From Rubrivivax gelatinosus IL144 (GTDB taxonomy: Bacteria; Pseudomonadota; Gammaproteobacteria; Burkholderiales; Burkholderiaceae_C): a stretch of 64,000 bases of DNA. Positions within the stretch are counted from its first letter, which is position 1. Each line of letters opens with the position of its first letter. The stretch is taken from positions 744,001-808,000 of the forward strand of contig NC_017075.1 of the NCBI RefSeq assembly GCF_000284255.1. The letters run 5' to 3'. The notes under the pieces were generated by a model. That model was not told where the DNA came from. It made no database searches and saw nothing but the letters and a program-made list of their open reading frames with translations. The position numbers and the translations under genes were made by a program. Below are positions 8,671 through 15,894 of the stretch, one piece after another.

Positions 8671-9679
8671 CCCCGAGACGTCGCAAGGCGAGGGCCTGGA
8701 ACTGCCGGCGCCGCGCAGCAACGCCGCCGACGCCTACGCGCCGCTGCGCGTGCTGTCGCTGACCGGTGGCGGCTTCCGCGGCCTGTTCACGGCGCGCACG
8801 CTGGTCACGCTGTGCCGCCAGGCGCGCCGCGAGGGCCCGCTCGACGGCTGTTTCGACGTCTTCGCCGGCACCTCGATCGGTGGCCTGATGGCCTGTGCGC
8901 TGGCGGTCGGTGTGCCGCCGATGCGGGTGCTCGACGCCATCGACGCCCATGGCCCGCGCGTGTTCCGCAAGCCGGCCGGGGCTTCGATCCGGCGGCTCTT
9001 CTTCGGTGCGCTGTACGACGCCGACAACCTCGCCAAGGCGATCCGCGACTGCCTCGGCGCGCATGCGAACACCCGCCTGTCGGCACTGGAACGCGGCCTG
9101 CTGGTGCCGGCGGTCGACTGGCTTGCGGGCGAACTGCAGGTCTTCCGCAGCGCCTGGTTCGGCCGCGCCCGGACGTCGGACGCGACGCTGCTCGAGGTCT
9201 GCCTGGCGACGTCGGCGGCGCCGACCTACTTCGACGCCGCGCAGATCGACGGCAAGCCGATGCTCGACGGCGGCCTGGCCGCCAACAACCCCGACGCGCT
9301 GGCTCTGCTGGAGATCCTGCGCCGCTTCCCGGCTGCGGCGGCCAGGATCGAGATGCTGAGCCTGGGCACCGCGGGCTTCGCCGCCACGCGCCAGGCCTCG
9401 CAGGCGCGGCGGTCGGCGCTGGGCTGGGCGCCCGACCTGCCGAACTGCATGATCGACCTGCAGGAACGCAGCGCCGCCCGCCAGGCGCAGGCGCTGCTGG
9501 GCACTCGCTACCGCCGCATCAACCACCCGGGTGACGCGAGCGAGGCCTTCACGACGCTGGACACGGCCGACGCCGGCGCCCGCGACCGCCTGCTGCGTGC
9601 CGCCGACGAGGCGGCCGCCGCCGCGTACCGCCAGGACGGTGTCTTCGTCGACCGGATGCTGAGCGCCTCGCGCGCCTGA
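8660..9679 (+). CDS. patatin-like phospholipase (CapV-like)
   Basis: 339 residues from ATG 8660; a GTG at 8648 is an alternative. The catalytic layout of patatins is intact: oxyanion loop G-G-G-F-R-G (36-41), nucleophile elbow G-T-S72-I-G-G, and the dyad aspartate D203 in M-L-D-G-G-L-A-A-N-N-P. It should hydrolyse acyl esters of membrane phospholipids. The size and the F-D-V-F-A-G-T-S region resemble bacterial patatins that serve as anti-phage effectors (CapV), but no cyclic-nucleotide synthase is nearby. The start lies inside the end of the PIN-like gene (11-base overlap), so its translation is coupled to the antitoxin/PIN pair. Confidence 0.85.
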   Translation: MHSDPETSQGEGLELPAPRSNAADAYAPLRVLSLTGGGFRGLFTARTLVTLCRQARREGPLDGCFDVFAGTSIGGLMACALAVGVPPMRVLDAIDAHGPRVFRKPAGASIRRLFFGALYDADNLAKAIRDCLGAHANTRLSALERGLLVPAVDWLAGELQVFRSAWFGRARTSDATLLEVCLATSAAPTYFDAAQIDGKPMLDGGLAANNPDALALLEILRRFPAAAARIEMLSLGTAGFAATRQASQARRSALGWAPDLPNCMIDLQERSAARQAQALLGTRYRRINHPGDASEAFTTLDTADAGARDRLLRAADEAAAAAYRQDGVFVDRMLSASRA

Positions 9680-9691
9680 GGCGCGGCCATG

Positions 9692-9716
9692 AAAAAAGCG
9701 CCCCGCGGGGCGCTTT
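9692..9716. terminator. bidirectional terminator between patatin and CRP-fold gene
   Basis: A perfect 16-base palindrome GCGCCCCGCGGGGCGC is flanked by six A on the left and three T on the right. It sits between convergent genes and can end transcription from both sides, with the better T-run on the minus strand. Confidence 0.85.
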
Positions 9717-9733
9717 CGTCTGAGCGGGCCGCC

Positions 9734-10351
9734 TCAGCGGCGCAGCACGGCCATCGGGTCGCCCGGCAGGCGCGCGTGGCTGCGCAGGTCGGCGAGTTCG
9801 GTCGCCGACAGGCGCTCGGCGCCTTGCGGCACGTCGGGGCGGTGCAGCGCGAGTTCACGCATGCGCGTGGCCAGCGTCAGCGCGAAGGCGCGGGCGAAGA
9901 CCTCGTCGCTGTCGCAGGCCTCGAACAGCGATTCCAGCGGCAGCGCGAGCAGTTCGATCGGCTCGCGGATCACCGCGGCTTCGGCCCAGCCGCCCGGCAG
10001 GTCGAGTGCGCCGGTGACGTCGAACCATTCGCCGGGGCCGATCAGGCGGCGCTCGATGAAGCCGCCGTCGGCGCCCAGGCGGCCCAGGCTGGCGCAGCCG
10101 TGGCGCACCAGCCACCACGACGGCTCCGGCCGGCGCGGCGAGCCGAGCGTGAAGCGCCCGGCCGGGCAACAGATCATGCGCGAGGCGTCGCTCAGGCGCA
10201 CCAGCGTCGAGTCCGGCACCGGCATCGGCGCGAAGGCGATGCGCAGCAGGGCGACGTCGTCTTCGAATGTGCCCGTGACGAAGCTCGCGTGGGTGGGCTG
10301 CGACGCCGAATCCGCGTCCTGACCTGTCGTGTCGGTCGAACACTTCATCAT
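9734..10351 (-). CDS. CRP-fold (cNMP-binding-like) protein without a DNA-binding domain
   Basis: 205 residues. The middle (about 45-170) looks like the cyclic-nucleotide-binding beta-barrel and dimer helix of Crp/Fnr proteins: a P-A-G-R-F turn, W-W-L-V-R-H-G-C-A-S-L, L-I-G-P-G-E-W-F-D, then A-V-I-R-E-P-I-E-L-L-A-L-P. No helix-turn-helix follows; the last 35 residues are a Leu/Arg-rich tail ending L-P-G-D-P-M-A-V-L-R-R. It may be a small-molecule sensor acting through a partner. The ATG at 10351 follows CAGGAG; an earlier in-frame start adds ten residues. Function unknown. Confidence 0.6.
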   Translation of the reverse strand: MMKCSTDTTGQDADSASQPTHASFVTGTFEDDVALLRIAFAPMPVPDSTLVRLSDASRMICCPAGRFTLGSPRRPEPSWWLVRHGCASLGRLGADGGFIERRLIGPGEWFDVTGALDLPGGWAEAAVIREPIELLALPLESLFEACDSDEVFARAFALTLATRMRELALHRPDVPQGAERLSATELADLRSHARLPGDPMAVLRR

Positions 10352-10593
10352 GTTGGTCTCCTGCATCGTGAAACGCTGCACCGGGTGGTGGCGTGTAGGG
10401 ACTCTGGCGACGCCGAGGCGTCAGGGATTTGTCCCAGCACAACCCGCCGCGAACCAGGACCCCGGGGTATCCCTCGATCAGCGTTTTTTGCGGATTCGAA
10501 CAGTTTACCCATGATGCCGTTGCGGGCAAACGGCATGCCGGCGCTTGGTCTTTGCGGATCGTGGGAGCGGCCGCGGCGGGCCGAAGCGGCGCC

Positions 10594-11217
10594 TCAGCGG
10601 GCGCCGAGACCGGTGACGTAGATGCGCGCCGAACGCTCGACCAGGCGGTCGATGTCGAGCGCCACGTCGACCGCGGGATCGGTCTCCAGACGGCCGTCGA
10701 CCAGCAGTTGCGCCAGCCCGTGCGCGAAGCCCCAGGCGGCCATCGCTTCGTCGGTCGCAGGGGCCGGCACGCCGAGCGCGACGAGCGCGCGGCGCAGCGT
10801 GTCGAGCACGCGGTGGCCGGCTTCGGCCAGCACCGGATGGTCGGCCTTGCGCACCTCCGGCCCCAGCATCAGCCGGTACACCGCCGGATGGGCGAGGGCG
10901 AAAGCGACGTAGGCGCGCGCCATCGCGACGAAGCCGGCCGCCGGATCGGCCGGCGCGGGCAGCGCGGCGAAGACCGCGCGCAGGCGGTCGAAGCCGCCGG
11001 CGGCGATGTCGGCCAGCAGCGCCTCGCGGCTGGCGTAGTGGCGGTAGGGCGCGGCGTGCGACACGCCGACGGCGCGCGCCACTTCGCGCAGGCTGACCTC
11101 GGCCGCGCCGCGTTCGACCAGCACGCGTTCGGCCGCCTCGCGCAGCGCTGCGCGCAGGTCGCCGTGGTGGTAGGCGCGGCGCGGCGGCTCGTCGGTCGGG
11201 GTGGCGGAGCGGTCCAT
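10594..11217 (-). CDS. TetR/AcrR-family repressor, divergent from the aldehyde dehydrogenase
   Basis: 207 residues. N-terminal HTH (about 15-62): Y-H-H-G-D-L-R-A-A-L-R-E-A-A and V-S-L-R-E-V-A-R-A-V-G-V-S-H-A-A-P-Y-R-H-Y, the pattern of TetR proteins with a WHG-type C-terminal ligand domain. The gene is divergent from an aldehyde dehydrogenase, and a 19-base pseudo-palindrome lies between them over the -35 box of the dehydrogenase promoter. It probably represses that gene and itself; the inducer is unknown but could be an aldehyde or aromatic compound. Confidence 0.85.
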   Translation of the reverse strand: MDRSATPTDEPPRRAYHHGDLRAALREAAERVLVERGAAEVSLREVARAVGVSHAAPYRHYASREALLADIAAGGFDRLRAVFAALPAPADPAAGFVAMARAYVAFALAHPAVYRLMLGPEVRKADHPVLAEAGHRVLDTLRRALVALGVPAPATDEAMAAWGFAHGLAQLLVDGRLETDPAVDVALDIDRLVERSARIYVTGLGAR

Positions 11218-11233
11218 GCCTCAGTATAAGTCC

Positions 11234-11252
11234 ATGTTGACAGCGTAAACAT
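11234..11252. promoter_or_regulatory. TetR operator overlapping the -35 box
   Basis: ATGTTGAC-AGC-GTAAACAT has eight-base arms with one mismatch. It covers the -35 hexamer TTGACA (11237-11242) of the dehydrogenase promoter and lies 17 bases upstream of the tetR start. Its position is that of a shared repressor site. Confidence 0.65.
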
Positions 11253-11265
11253 CGCTGGATATGGT
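11237..11265 (+). promoter_or_regulatory. sigma-70 promoter of the aldehyde dehydrogenase gene
   Basis: TTGACA (11237-11242), a 17-base spacer and TATGGT (11260-11265). The -35 is perfect and the -10 matches four of six. The coding start is 80 bases downstream. The palindromic operator covers the -35 box. Confidence 0.7.
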
Positions 11266-11345
11266 GAACCCAGGGTGCTCGCCGTCGGGCGCCGCCTTGT
11301 CCAGGATTTGTCCATCCGCCCCCCCCGCTGCACCAGGAGCCGCGC

Positions 11346-12788
11346 ATGAGCGTCATCTCGCCCGTTCCGCCGACCACGCCCGCCGAAGCGCTGCCGGGAC
11401 TGCTCGAACGCCTGCAGCGCGCGCAGCGTGCCGACATGCTGCCTTCGCGCGCCGTGCGGCTGGACCGCCTGCGCCGGCTGGAACAGCTGATCGACCGCCA
11501 CGCCGACGCCTTCGCCGCGGCGATCGGCGACGACTTCGGCAACCGCTCGCCGATCGAGATCCGCATCACCGAGACGATGCTGCTGAAGGCCGGGCTGCGC
11601 CAGGCGCGCCGCCACCTCGCGCGCTGGATGAAGCCGCGCCGCGTCGGCACCTCGCCGGCCTTCTGGCCCGGGCGCTCCTGGCTGCTGCCGCAGCCGCTGG
11701 GCGTGGTCGGCATCGTCAGCCCCTGGAACTACCCGCTGCAGCTGGCGCTGGCGCCGCTGGTCGGCGCGCTGGCCGCCGGCAACCGGGCGATGATCAAGCC
11801 GTCGGAGCTGACGCCGCGCTTCTCGGCGGCGCTGCAGGCCGCGTTGGCCGAGCACTTCGAGCCCGACGAGGTGACGGTGGTCACCGGCGACGCGGCGATC
11901 GGCCGCGCCTTCGTCTCGCTGCCCTTCGACCACCTCGTCTTCACCGGCTCGACGGCCGTCGGCCGCGAGGTCGCGCAGGCCGCGGCGAAGAACCTGACGC
12001 CGGTGACGCTGGAGCTGGGCGGCAAGTCGCCGGCGATCGTCGACGCCTCGGCCAGGATCGCGCGTGCGGCCGAACGCATCGCCTTCGGCAAGCTGGTCAA
12101 CGCCGGCCAGACCTGCATCGCGCCCGACTACGTGCTGGTGCCCAACGCCCAGCGCGAGCGCTTCGTCGCCGCGTTGCGTGCCGCGATGGCCCGGCTGTAC
12201 CCGAGCTTTCGCGCCAACCCCGACTACACCAGCGTCGTCAGCGAGCGCCATTTCCGCCGCCTGCGCGAGCTAGTCGACGAGGCGCGCGAGCGCGGCGCCA
12301 CGGTCATCGAGCTGGAGGCGCCGGGCGAAGGCATCGGCCGCGCCAGCCGCCAGCTGCCGCCGACGCTGCTGCTGGACGTCGACCCGGCGATGCGCGTGAT
12401 GCAGGAGGAGATCTTCGGCCCGGTGCTGCCGATCGTCGGCTACGACACGCTCGACGAGGCCATCGCCTTCGTCAACGAGCGCGACCGGCCGCTGGCGCTG
12501 TACTGGTTCGGCAGCGACGCGGCCGCGCGGCGCAAGGTGCTCTCGCAGACGATCTCCGGCGGCGTGTCGCTCAACGAGACGCTGCTGCACGTCGCCCAGG
12601 AAGGGCTGCCCTTCGGCGGCGTCGGCGCCTCGGGCATGGGTGCGTACCACGGCGAAGCGGGCTTCCGCCAGTTCACCAAGGACAAGCCGGTGTTCGAGCA
12701 GTCGGCGTTGGCGGCCACCGGGCTGATCGCGCCGCCGTACAAGCCCTCGATCGGCCGGCTGCTCGACTGGATCGGCCGCATCGCCTGA
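11346..12788 (+). CDS. aldehyde dehydrogenase, coniferyl-aldehyde dehydrogenase type
   Basis: 480 residues. NAD(P)-dependent oxidation of an aldehyde to its acid. Seen: cofactor-binding S-P-W-N-Y-P (125-130), F-T-G-S-T-A-V-G (199-206), general base E223 in L-E-L-G-G-K-S-P, catalytic C257 in G-Q-T-C-I-A-P-D-Y, and E-I-F-G-P-V-L-P. The I-A-P-D-Y after the cysteine and the short length resemble the class-3-like coniferyl-aldehyde dehydrogenases. Cytosolic or membrane-associated. Control by the divergent TetR protein is inferred from the operator over its promoter. Confidence 0.88.
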   Translation: MSVISPVPPTTPAEALPGLLERLQRAQRADMLPSRAVRLDRLRRLEQLIDRHADAFAAAIGDDFGNRSPIEIRITETMLLKAGLRQARRHLARWMKPRRVGTSPAFWPGRSWLLPQPLGVVGIVSPWNYPLQLALAPLVGALAAGNRAMIKPSELTPRFSAALQAALAEHFEPDEVTVVTGDAAIGRAFVSLPFDHLVFTGSTAVGREVAQAAAKNLTPVTLELGGKSPAIVDASARIARAAERIAFGKLVNAGQTCIAPDYVLVPNAQRERFVAALRAAMARLYPSFRANPDYTSVVSERHFRRLRELVDEARERGATVIELEAPGEGIGRASRQLPPTLLLDVDPAMRVMQEEIFGPVLPIVGYDTLDEAIAFVNERDRPLALYWFGSDAAARRKVLSQTISGGVSLNETLLHVAQEGLPFGGVGASGMGAYHGEAGFRQFTKDKPVFEQSALAATGLIAPPYKPSIGRLLDWIGRIA

Positions 12789-12794
12789 AAGCGC

Positions 12795-12819
12795 CGAGCC
12801 CGGCGCAAGGCCGGGCTCG
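12795..12819 (+). terminator. hairpin after the aldehyde dehydrogenase
   Basis: CGAGCCCGGC and GCCGGGCTCG form a ten-base-pair stem with the five-base loop GCAAG. It begins seven bases after the stop codon and lies between convergent genes. No T-run follows, so efficiency is uncertain. Confidence 0.6.
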
Positions 12820-12840
12820 TGGCGTGGGCTGCGGCGCCGT

Positions 12841-13515
12841 TCAGGCGGCGACCGGGATCATCGGCGTGAACGGGTCCAGCTCATCCAGGGCCAGCTTGCA
12901 GGCGCGGCCGATCAGCACCGCGGCGGCGGCGTAGTAGCCGGTCGCGGCCTTGGCGGCGAGCTGCTCGCAGTGCGCCGGCACCCAGGCCAGCACGTGGCGC
13001 GACAGGAAGCGCAACTGCTGCGCTCGCCAGCGCTGCGCCGCGGCGGCGTCGCCGGCCGCCAGCGCCTCGCCTTCCAGGCGGCACAGATGGGCGACGAAAC
13101 GCAGCTCGTTGCCGAGGTGGTCCGGCGCGCCGAGCGCGGCCATCGCCTCGTAGCCGGCTTCCCGGTACGAGCGCAGCACGTCGAGCACGCGGTCGCCGCC
13201 GGGCGCGGCGCCCAGTGCCGCCGATTCGCAGGGCGGGCTGAGCGTCTCGCCGTGCATCACCATCGACAGCAAGCGCGTGCGGTCGACCGCGAGCACCGTG
13301 GCGCCGCCCGGGTGGCGGCGCGACTTTCGCAGCGCCACCAGCAGGCCGCTCAGTTGCGGCGCCAGGGGGCGCCCGGCTTCGACGGTGGCCAACTCGGTGT
13401 CCAGTTCGTCCAGCCATTGCGGCGTCGGCCGCTCGATCACGACCCGCGCCAGCAGGGCCCACAGGGCCGCCCGCGTCGGGGCCTCGTCTCCGTTATGTAC
13501 TTGCATCTCGCTCAT
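12841..13515 (-). CDS. TorD/DmsD-family chaperone-like protein, orphan
   Basis: 224 residues, all helical. Features of the TorD family: R-A-A-L-W-A-L-L-A-R-V near the N-terminus, and E-L-R-F-V-A-H-L-C-R-L-E-G-E-A in the middle, corresponding to the conserved D-H-L/E-x-E-F-M-A-x-L family signature, then F-L-x-x-H-V-L-A-W-V-P. These proteins help insert the molybdenum cofactor into Tat-exported oxidoreductases. No molybdoenzyme gene is in the window, so the client is unknown. The start at 13515 has only a weak GAAAG site; the ATG nine bases downstream is possible. Confidence 0.7.
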   Translation of the reverse strand: MSEMQVHNGDEAPTRAALWALLARVVIERPTPQWLDELDTELATVEAGRPLAPQLSGLLVALRKSRRHPGGATVLAVDRTRLLSMVMHGETLSPPCESAALGAAPGGDRVLDVLRSYREAGYEAMAALGAPDHLGNELRFVAHLCRLEGEALAAGDAAAAQRWRAQQLRFLSRHVLAWVPAHCEQLAAKAATGYYAAAAVLIGRACKLALDELDPFTPMIPVAA

Positions 13516-13816
13516 GTCGCTTTCACCGTGGCGTGAAGGGAGGGCATCGGGCGTCGAGCAAGGGACGGCCCCGGACTCGCCTCGCGGCTGGAGCGAGGAA
13601 AGAGGGGCCGTGACCTTGATGGAGCGCAGAGTCATTGAATCGCGTTTCCCGGCGGTTGCGGGGGCGTCGACATGAGCCAGATCAAGCGGTGGCGACAGAT
13701 CATCACCCGGGCCGACCGCTGTGCCTTGCGGCACTGCCGAGTCTGTCCCCCTGTCGCCTTGCCGCTGCTGGCCCGTGCCGCCCGCCGGTGCACCACCGGA
13801 GTGAATGATCGTGGCG

Positions 13817-13839
13817 GACAGCCCACCATGTGGGATGTC
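13817..13839. repeat. inverted repeat, second of two tandem hairpins
   Basis: GACA-G-CCCAC-CAT-GTGGG-A-TGTC forms a stem of nine pairs with one mismatch and a three-base loop. It abuts the next hairpin with no gap. On the minus strand it is the second structure after the kinase stop codon. Confidence 0.6.
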
Positions 13840-13860
13840 ACCCCCTAGTAAATAGGGGGT
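13840..13860 (-). terminator. hairpin downstream of the P-loop kinase gene
   Basis: ACCCCCTA and TAGGGGGT form a perfect eight-pair stem with loop GTAAA (plus strand). It starts 17 bases beyond the kinase stop codon and probably terminates that transcript. No T-run follows. Confidence 0.5.
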
Positions 13861-13877
13861 TGCGCCCACGAACACCC

Positions 13878-14504
13878 TCAGGGTTCGCCCCAGGTGAACA
13901 CCGCGTCGGCGCCGTGGCGCGCGGCGGCGATGCGGCGGGCGTTGGGCTCGTCGGTCTGCTCGACCCAGGCGGCGGCGGCTTCGGCGCTGCGGCCGAAGTG
14001 CCGATGGCGTGCCGCCAGGCGTTCGCGGCGCAGGCCGTCGTCGACCTGGACGTACCAGACCTCGTCGAGCAGCGGCCGCACGCCGGCCCAGGCGCCGTCG
14101 AGCAGCAGGTAGTTGCCTTCGGTGATCACCAGCGGCACGTCGGCCGCGACGGCGATCGCACCGGCGACCGGCTCGCCGATCTCGCGGCGGAACTCGGGCG
14201 CCCAGACCGTGGTGTCGGCCTCGCGCAGCCGCGCCAGCAGCGCGACGTAGCCGGCGGCGTCGAAGGTGTCGGGCGCACCTTTGCGGCCGCGGCGGCCCAG
14301 GCGCTCCAGTTCGGCGTTGGCGAGGTGGAAGCCGTCCATCGGCACGACGGCCGCCAGCGGCCCGAGCGCGGCGGCCAGCGCCGCCGCCAGCGTCGACTTG
14401 CCGGCGCCGGGCGGCCCGGTCAGCCCCAGCAGGCGGCGGCCGCCGCGAGCGGCGAGTGCGCGGGCGCGCGCGATCCAGGCTTCGGGCACGGCGGGATGGT
14501 CCAC
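13878..14504 (-). CDS. P-loop nucleoside/sugar kinase (uridine kinase/PanK-like fold)
   Basis: 208 residues. Walker A G-P-P-G-A-G-K-S-T near residue 30, V-P-M-D-G-F-H-L-A-N as the substrate-binding aspartate region, F-D-A-A-G-Y and I-T-E-G-N-Y-L-L-L-D as Walker B region. This set (M-D-G-F-H, E-G-N-Y-L) defines the nucleoside/nucleotide kinase family that includes YggC and fructose kinase FrcK. The substrate cannot be told from sequence. GTG start. It follows a GNAT gene after 28 bases and may be cotranscribed with it. Confidence 0.8.
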   Translation of the reverse strand: MDHPAVPEAWIARARALAARGGRRLLGLTGPPGAGKSTLAAALAAALGPLAAVVPMDGFHLANAELERLGRRGRKGAPDTFDAAGYVALLARLREADTTVWAPEFRREIGEPVAGAIAVAADVPLVITEGNYLLLDGAWAGVRPLLDEVWYVQVDDGLRRERLAARHRHFGRSAEAAAAWVEQTDEPNARRIAAARHGADAVFTWGEP

Positions 14505-14532
14505 CGTGCGAGCTTAACGGCCGTTGCCGCGC

Positions 14533-14952
14533 TCAGACGGCGCGCATGCTGTAGCCGTTCTCGCACTCGGCGGTGATCGTGAAGCCCAGGCGCTCGTAGA
14601 GGCTCAACGCCGGGTTGGTCTTCAGCACCGACAGGCTGACGCGCGCGCCGTCGCGGCGGGCCTCGGCCAGCACCTCGGCGATCAGCCGGCTGCCGATGCC
14701 GGCGCGGCGGTACTGCGGCAGCAGCTGCACCTGCTGGATCGCCCAGTCGCGGCTGCCGCGGTGCACGCGCAGCAGGCCGCCGGGCAGGCCGTCGACCAGC
14801 ACGATGGCGCCACCGTCGAGCAGGACGCGCAGCGCGGCCAGCGCCTCGCCGTCGGGTGGGGCGGCGTCCGGCCCGTGGCGCAGCAGCGCGAGCCAGGGCA
14901 GGTCCTGCTCGGTGGCCGGGCGGGTGGCGAGGAGCGGGGCACGATCGGGCAT
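14533..14952 (-). CDS. GNAT-family N-acetyltransferase
   Basis: 139 residues, a complete small GNAT domain. The acetyl-CoA binding motif A reads Q-V-Q-L-L-P-Q-Y-R-R-A-G-I-G-S-R-L-I, followed by L-S-V-L-K-T-N-P-A-L-S-L-Y-E-R-L-G-F, the usual motif B with the Y-E-R-L-G-F signature. It transfers an acetyl group from acetyl-CoA to an unknown amine. Cytosolic. Confidence 0.85.
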   Translation of the reverse strand: MPDRAPLLATRPATEQDLPWLALLRHGPDAAPPDGEALAALRVLLDGGAIVLVDGLPGGLLRVHRGSRDWAIQQVQLLPQYRRAGIGSRLIAEVLAEARRDGARVSLSVLKTNPALSLYERLGFTITAECENGYSMRAV

Positions 14953-15078
14953 GGCGGAGCCGATTCTGGCGGCTGCGGGTTATCCCTCCGCTTGTGGAGA
15001 CCGCGTAGTCGCCGGCAGCTGTCCGCTGCGTGACATCCTCGCTCTCCGACCCCCGGGCCGCGGGCTTACAGTGGCCGC

Positions 15079-15894
15079 ATGGCCACCCGTCACCCGCACC
15101 GCGGCCGCCCCCGGCTGCTGCATTCGGCGCTGGAGGCGCGTGTGCTCGCCGAACTGGCCGTGCTGCCCTGGACGCTGCCGGCGCTGTCGCTGGCCGCGCC
15201 GCGCGGCGACGGCCACCCGGTGCTGCTGCTGCCGGGCTTCATGGGCAGCGAGTTCTCGCTGATCGGCCTGGAGCGGTTCCTGCGCCACCGCGGCTACGCC
15301 GTCGAGACCTGGGGCCTGGGGCGCAACGTCGGCTTCAACCCGCGGCATGCGACCGCGCTGGAACAGAAGATCCGCCACATGGCGCACCGCGCCGGGCGCC
15401 CGGTCAGCCTGGTCGGCTGGAGCCTGGGCGGCGTGTTCTCGGTCTACGGCGCGCACCAGGCGCCGGAGTGCGTGCGCCAGGTCATCACGCTGGGCAGCCC
15501 GGTCAGCGTCGATGCCGGGGGCAGCGCCTCGCCGCCGCTGGTCAAGGCGATGTACCGCCTGATCGCCCACCCGCACGGGCCCACCGCGCACACGATGCAG
15601 CCGCGGGCCAAGAAGCTGCGCGAGCGCGCGCCGCTGGCGGTGCCGGTGTCCTGCCTGTATTCGCTCAGCGACGGCGTCGTGCCGCCGCAGGAGGCGACGG
15701 TCGAGGGCGACCCGGCGCGGCACGAGAACATCCGCGTGCCGGGCAGCCACCTCGGGCTGGGTTTCAACCCGGTGGTGCTGTGGATCGTCGCGGACCGCCT
15801 CGCGCAGCCGGACGGCCAGTGGCGGCCGTTCGTGCCGCACGGGGCCTGGGGCCAGGCCTACCGGCTGCTGACGCACCGCGTGCTGCCGGTCTGA
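15079..15894 (+). CDS. alpha/beta hydrolase (lipase-like) next to WS/DGAT genes
   Basis: 271 residues. Oxyanion region L-L-P-G-F-M-G-S-E, nucleophile elbow G-W-S-L-G-G (serine about 115), acidic residue in S-L-S-D-G-V-V-P-P, and histidine in P-G-S-H-L-G-L-G-F complete an apparent catalytic triad. The G-F-M-G-S start and S-H-L-G end resemble bacterial triacylglycerol lipases. It faces two wax ester synthase/DGAT genes, which suggests work on neutral lipids. Its 3' end overlaps that of the first WS/DGAT frame by 131 bases on opposite strands; here the hydrolase frame is the one with normal protein character. Confidence 0.8.
   Translation: MATRHPHRGRPRLLHSALEARVLAELAVLPWTLPALSLAAPRGDGHPVLLLPGFMGSEFSLIGLERFLRHRGYAVETWGLGRNVGFNPRHATALEQKIRHMAHRAGRPVSLVGWSLGGVFSVYGAHQAPECVRQVITLGSPVSVDAGGSASPPLVKAMYRLIAHPHGPTAHTMQPRAKKLRERAPLAVPVSCLYSLSDGVVPPQEATVEGDPARHENIRVPGSHLGLGFNPVVLWIVADRLAQPDGQWRPFVPHGAWGQAYRLLTHRVLPV

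Larger units (their letters stand above)
13516..13877. other. gene-free region between kinase and TorD-like gene
   Basis: 362 bases with no convincing coding potential on either strand. It contains two abutting inverted repeats directly after the kinase gene (13817-13860) and presumably the promoter of the torD-like gene, for which I cannot point to clear -35/-10 boxes. Confidence 0.6.

Noticed and set aside
8660..9679. Complete CBASS anti-phage system
   Set aside because: The patatin resembles CapV, but no CD-NTase, Cap2/Cap3 or HORMA/TRIP13 gene is within the window, so only an effector-like protein can be claimed.
10440..10500. Palindrome ACCCCGGGGT and the T6 run near 10485 as a terminator of the tetR gene
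   Set aside because: The T-run is not adjacent to the palindrome and lies on the wrong side for a minus-strand terminator.
13516..13875. N-terminal extension of the TorD-like protein up to 13875
   Set aside because: The frame is open but translates to Gly/Pro/Ser-rich sequence without helices or ribosome site and runs through the two hairpins.
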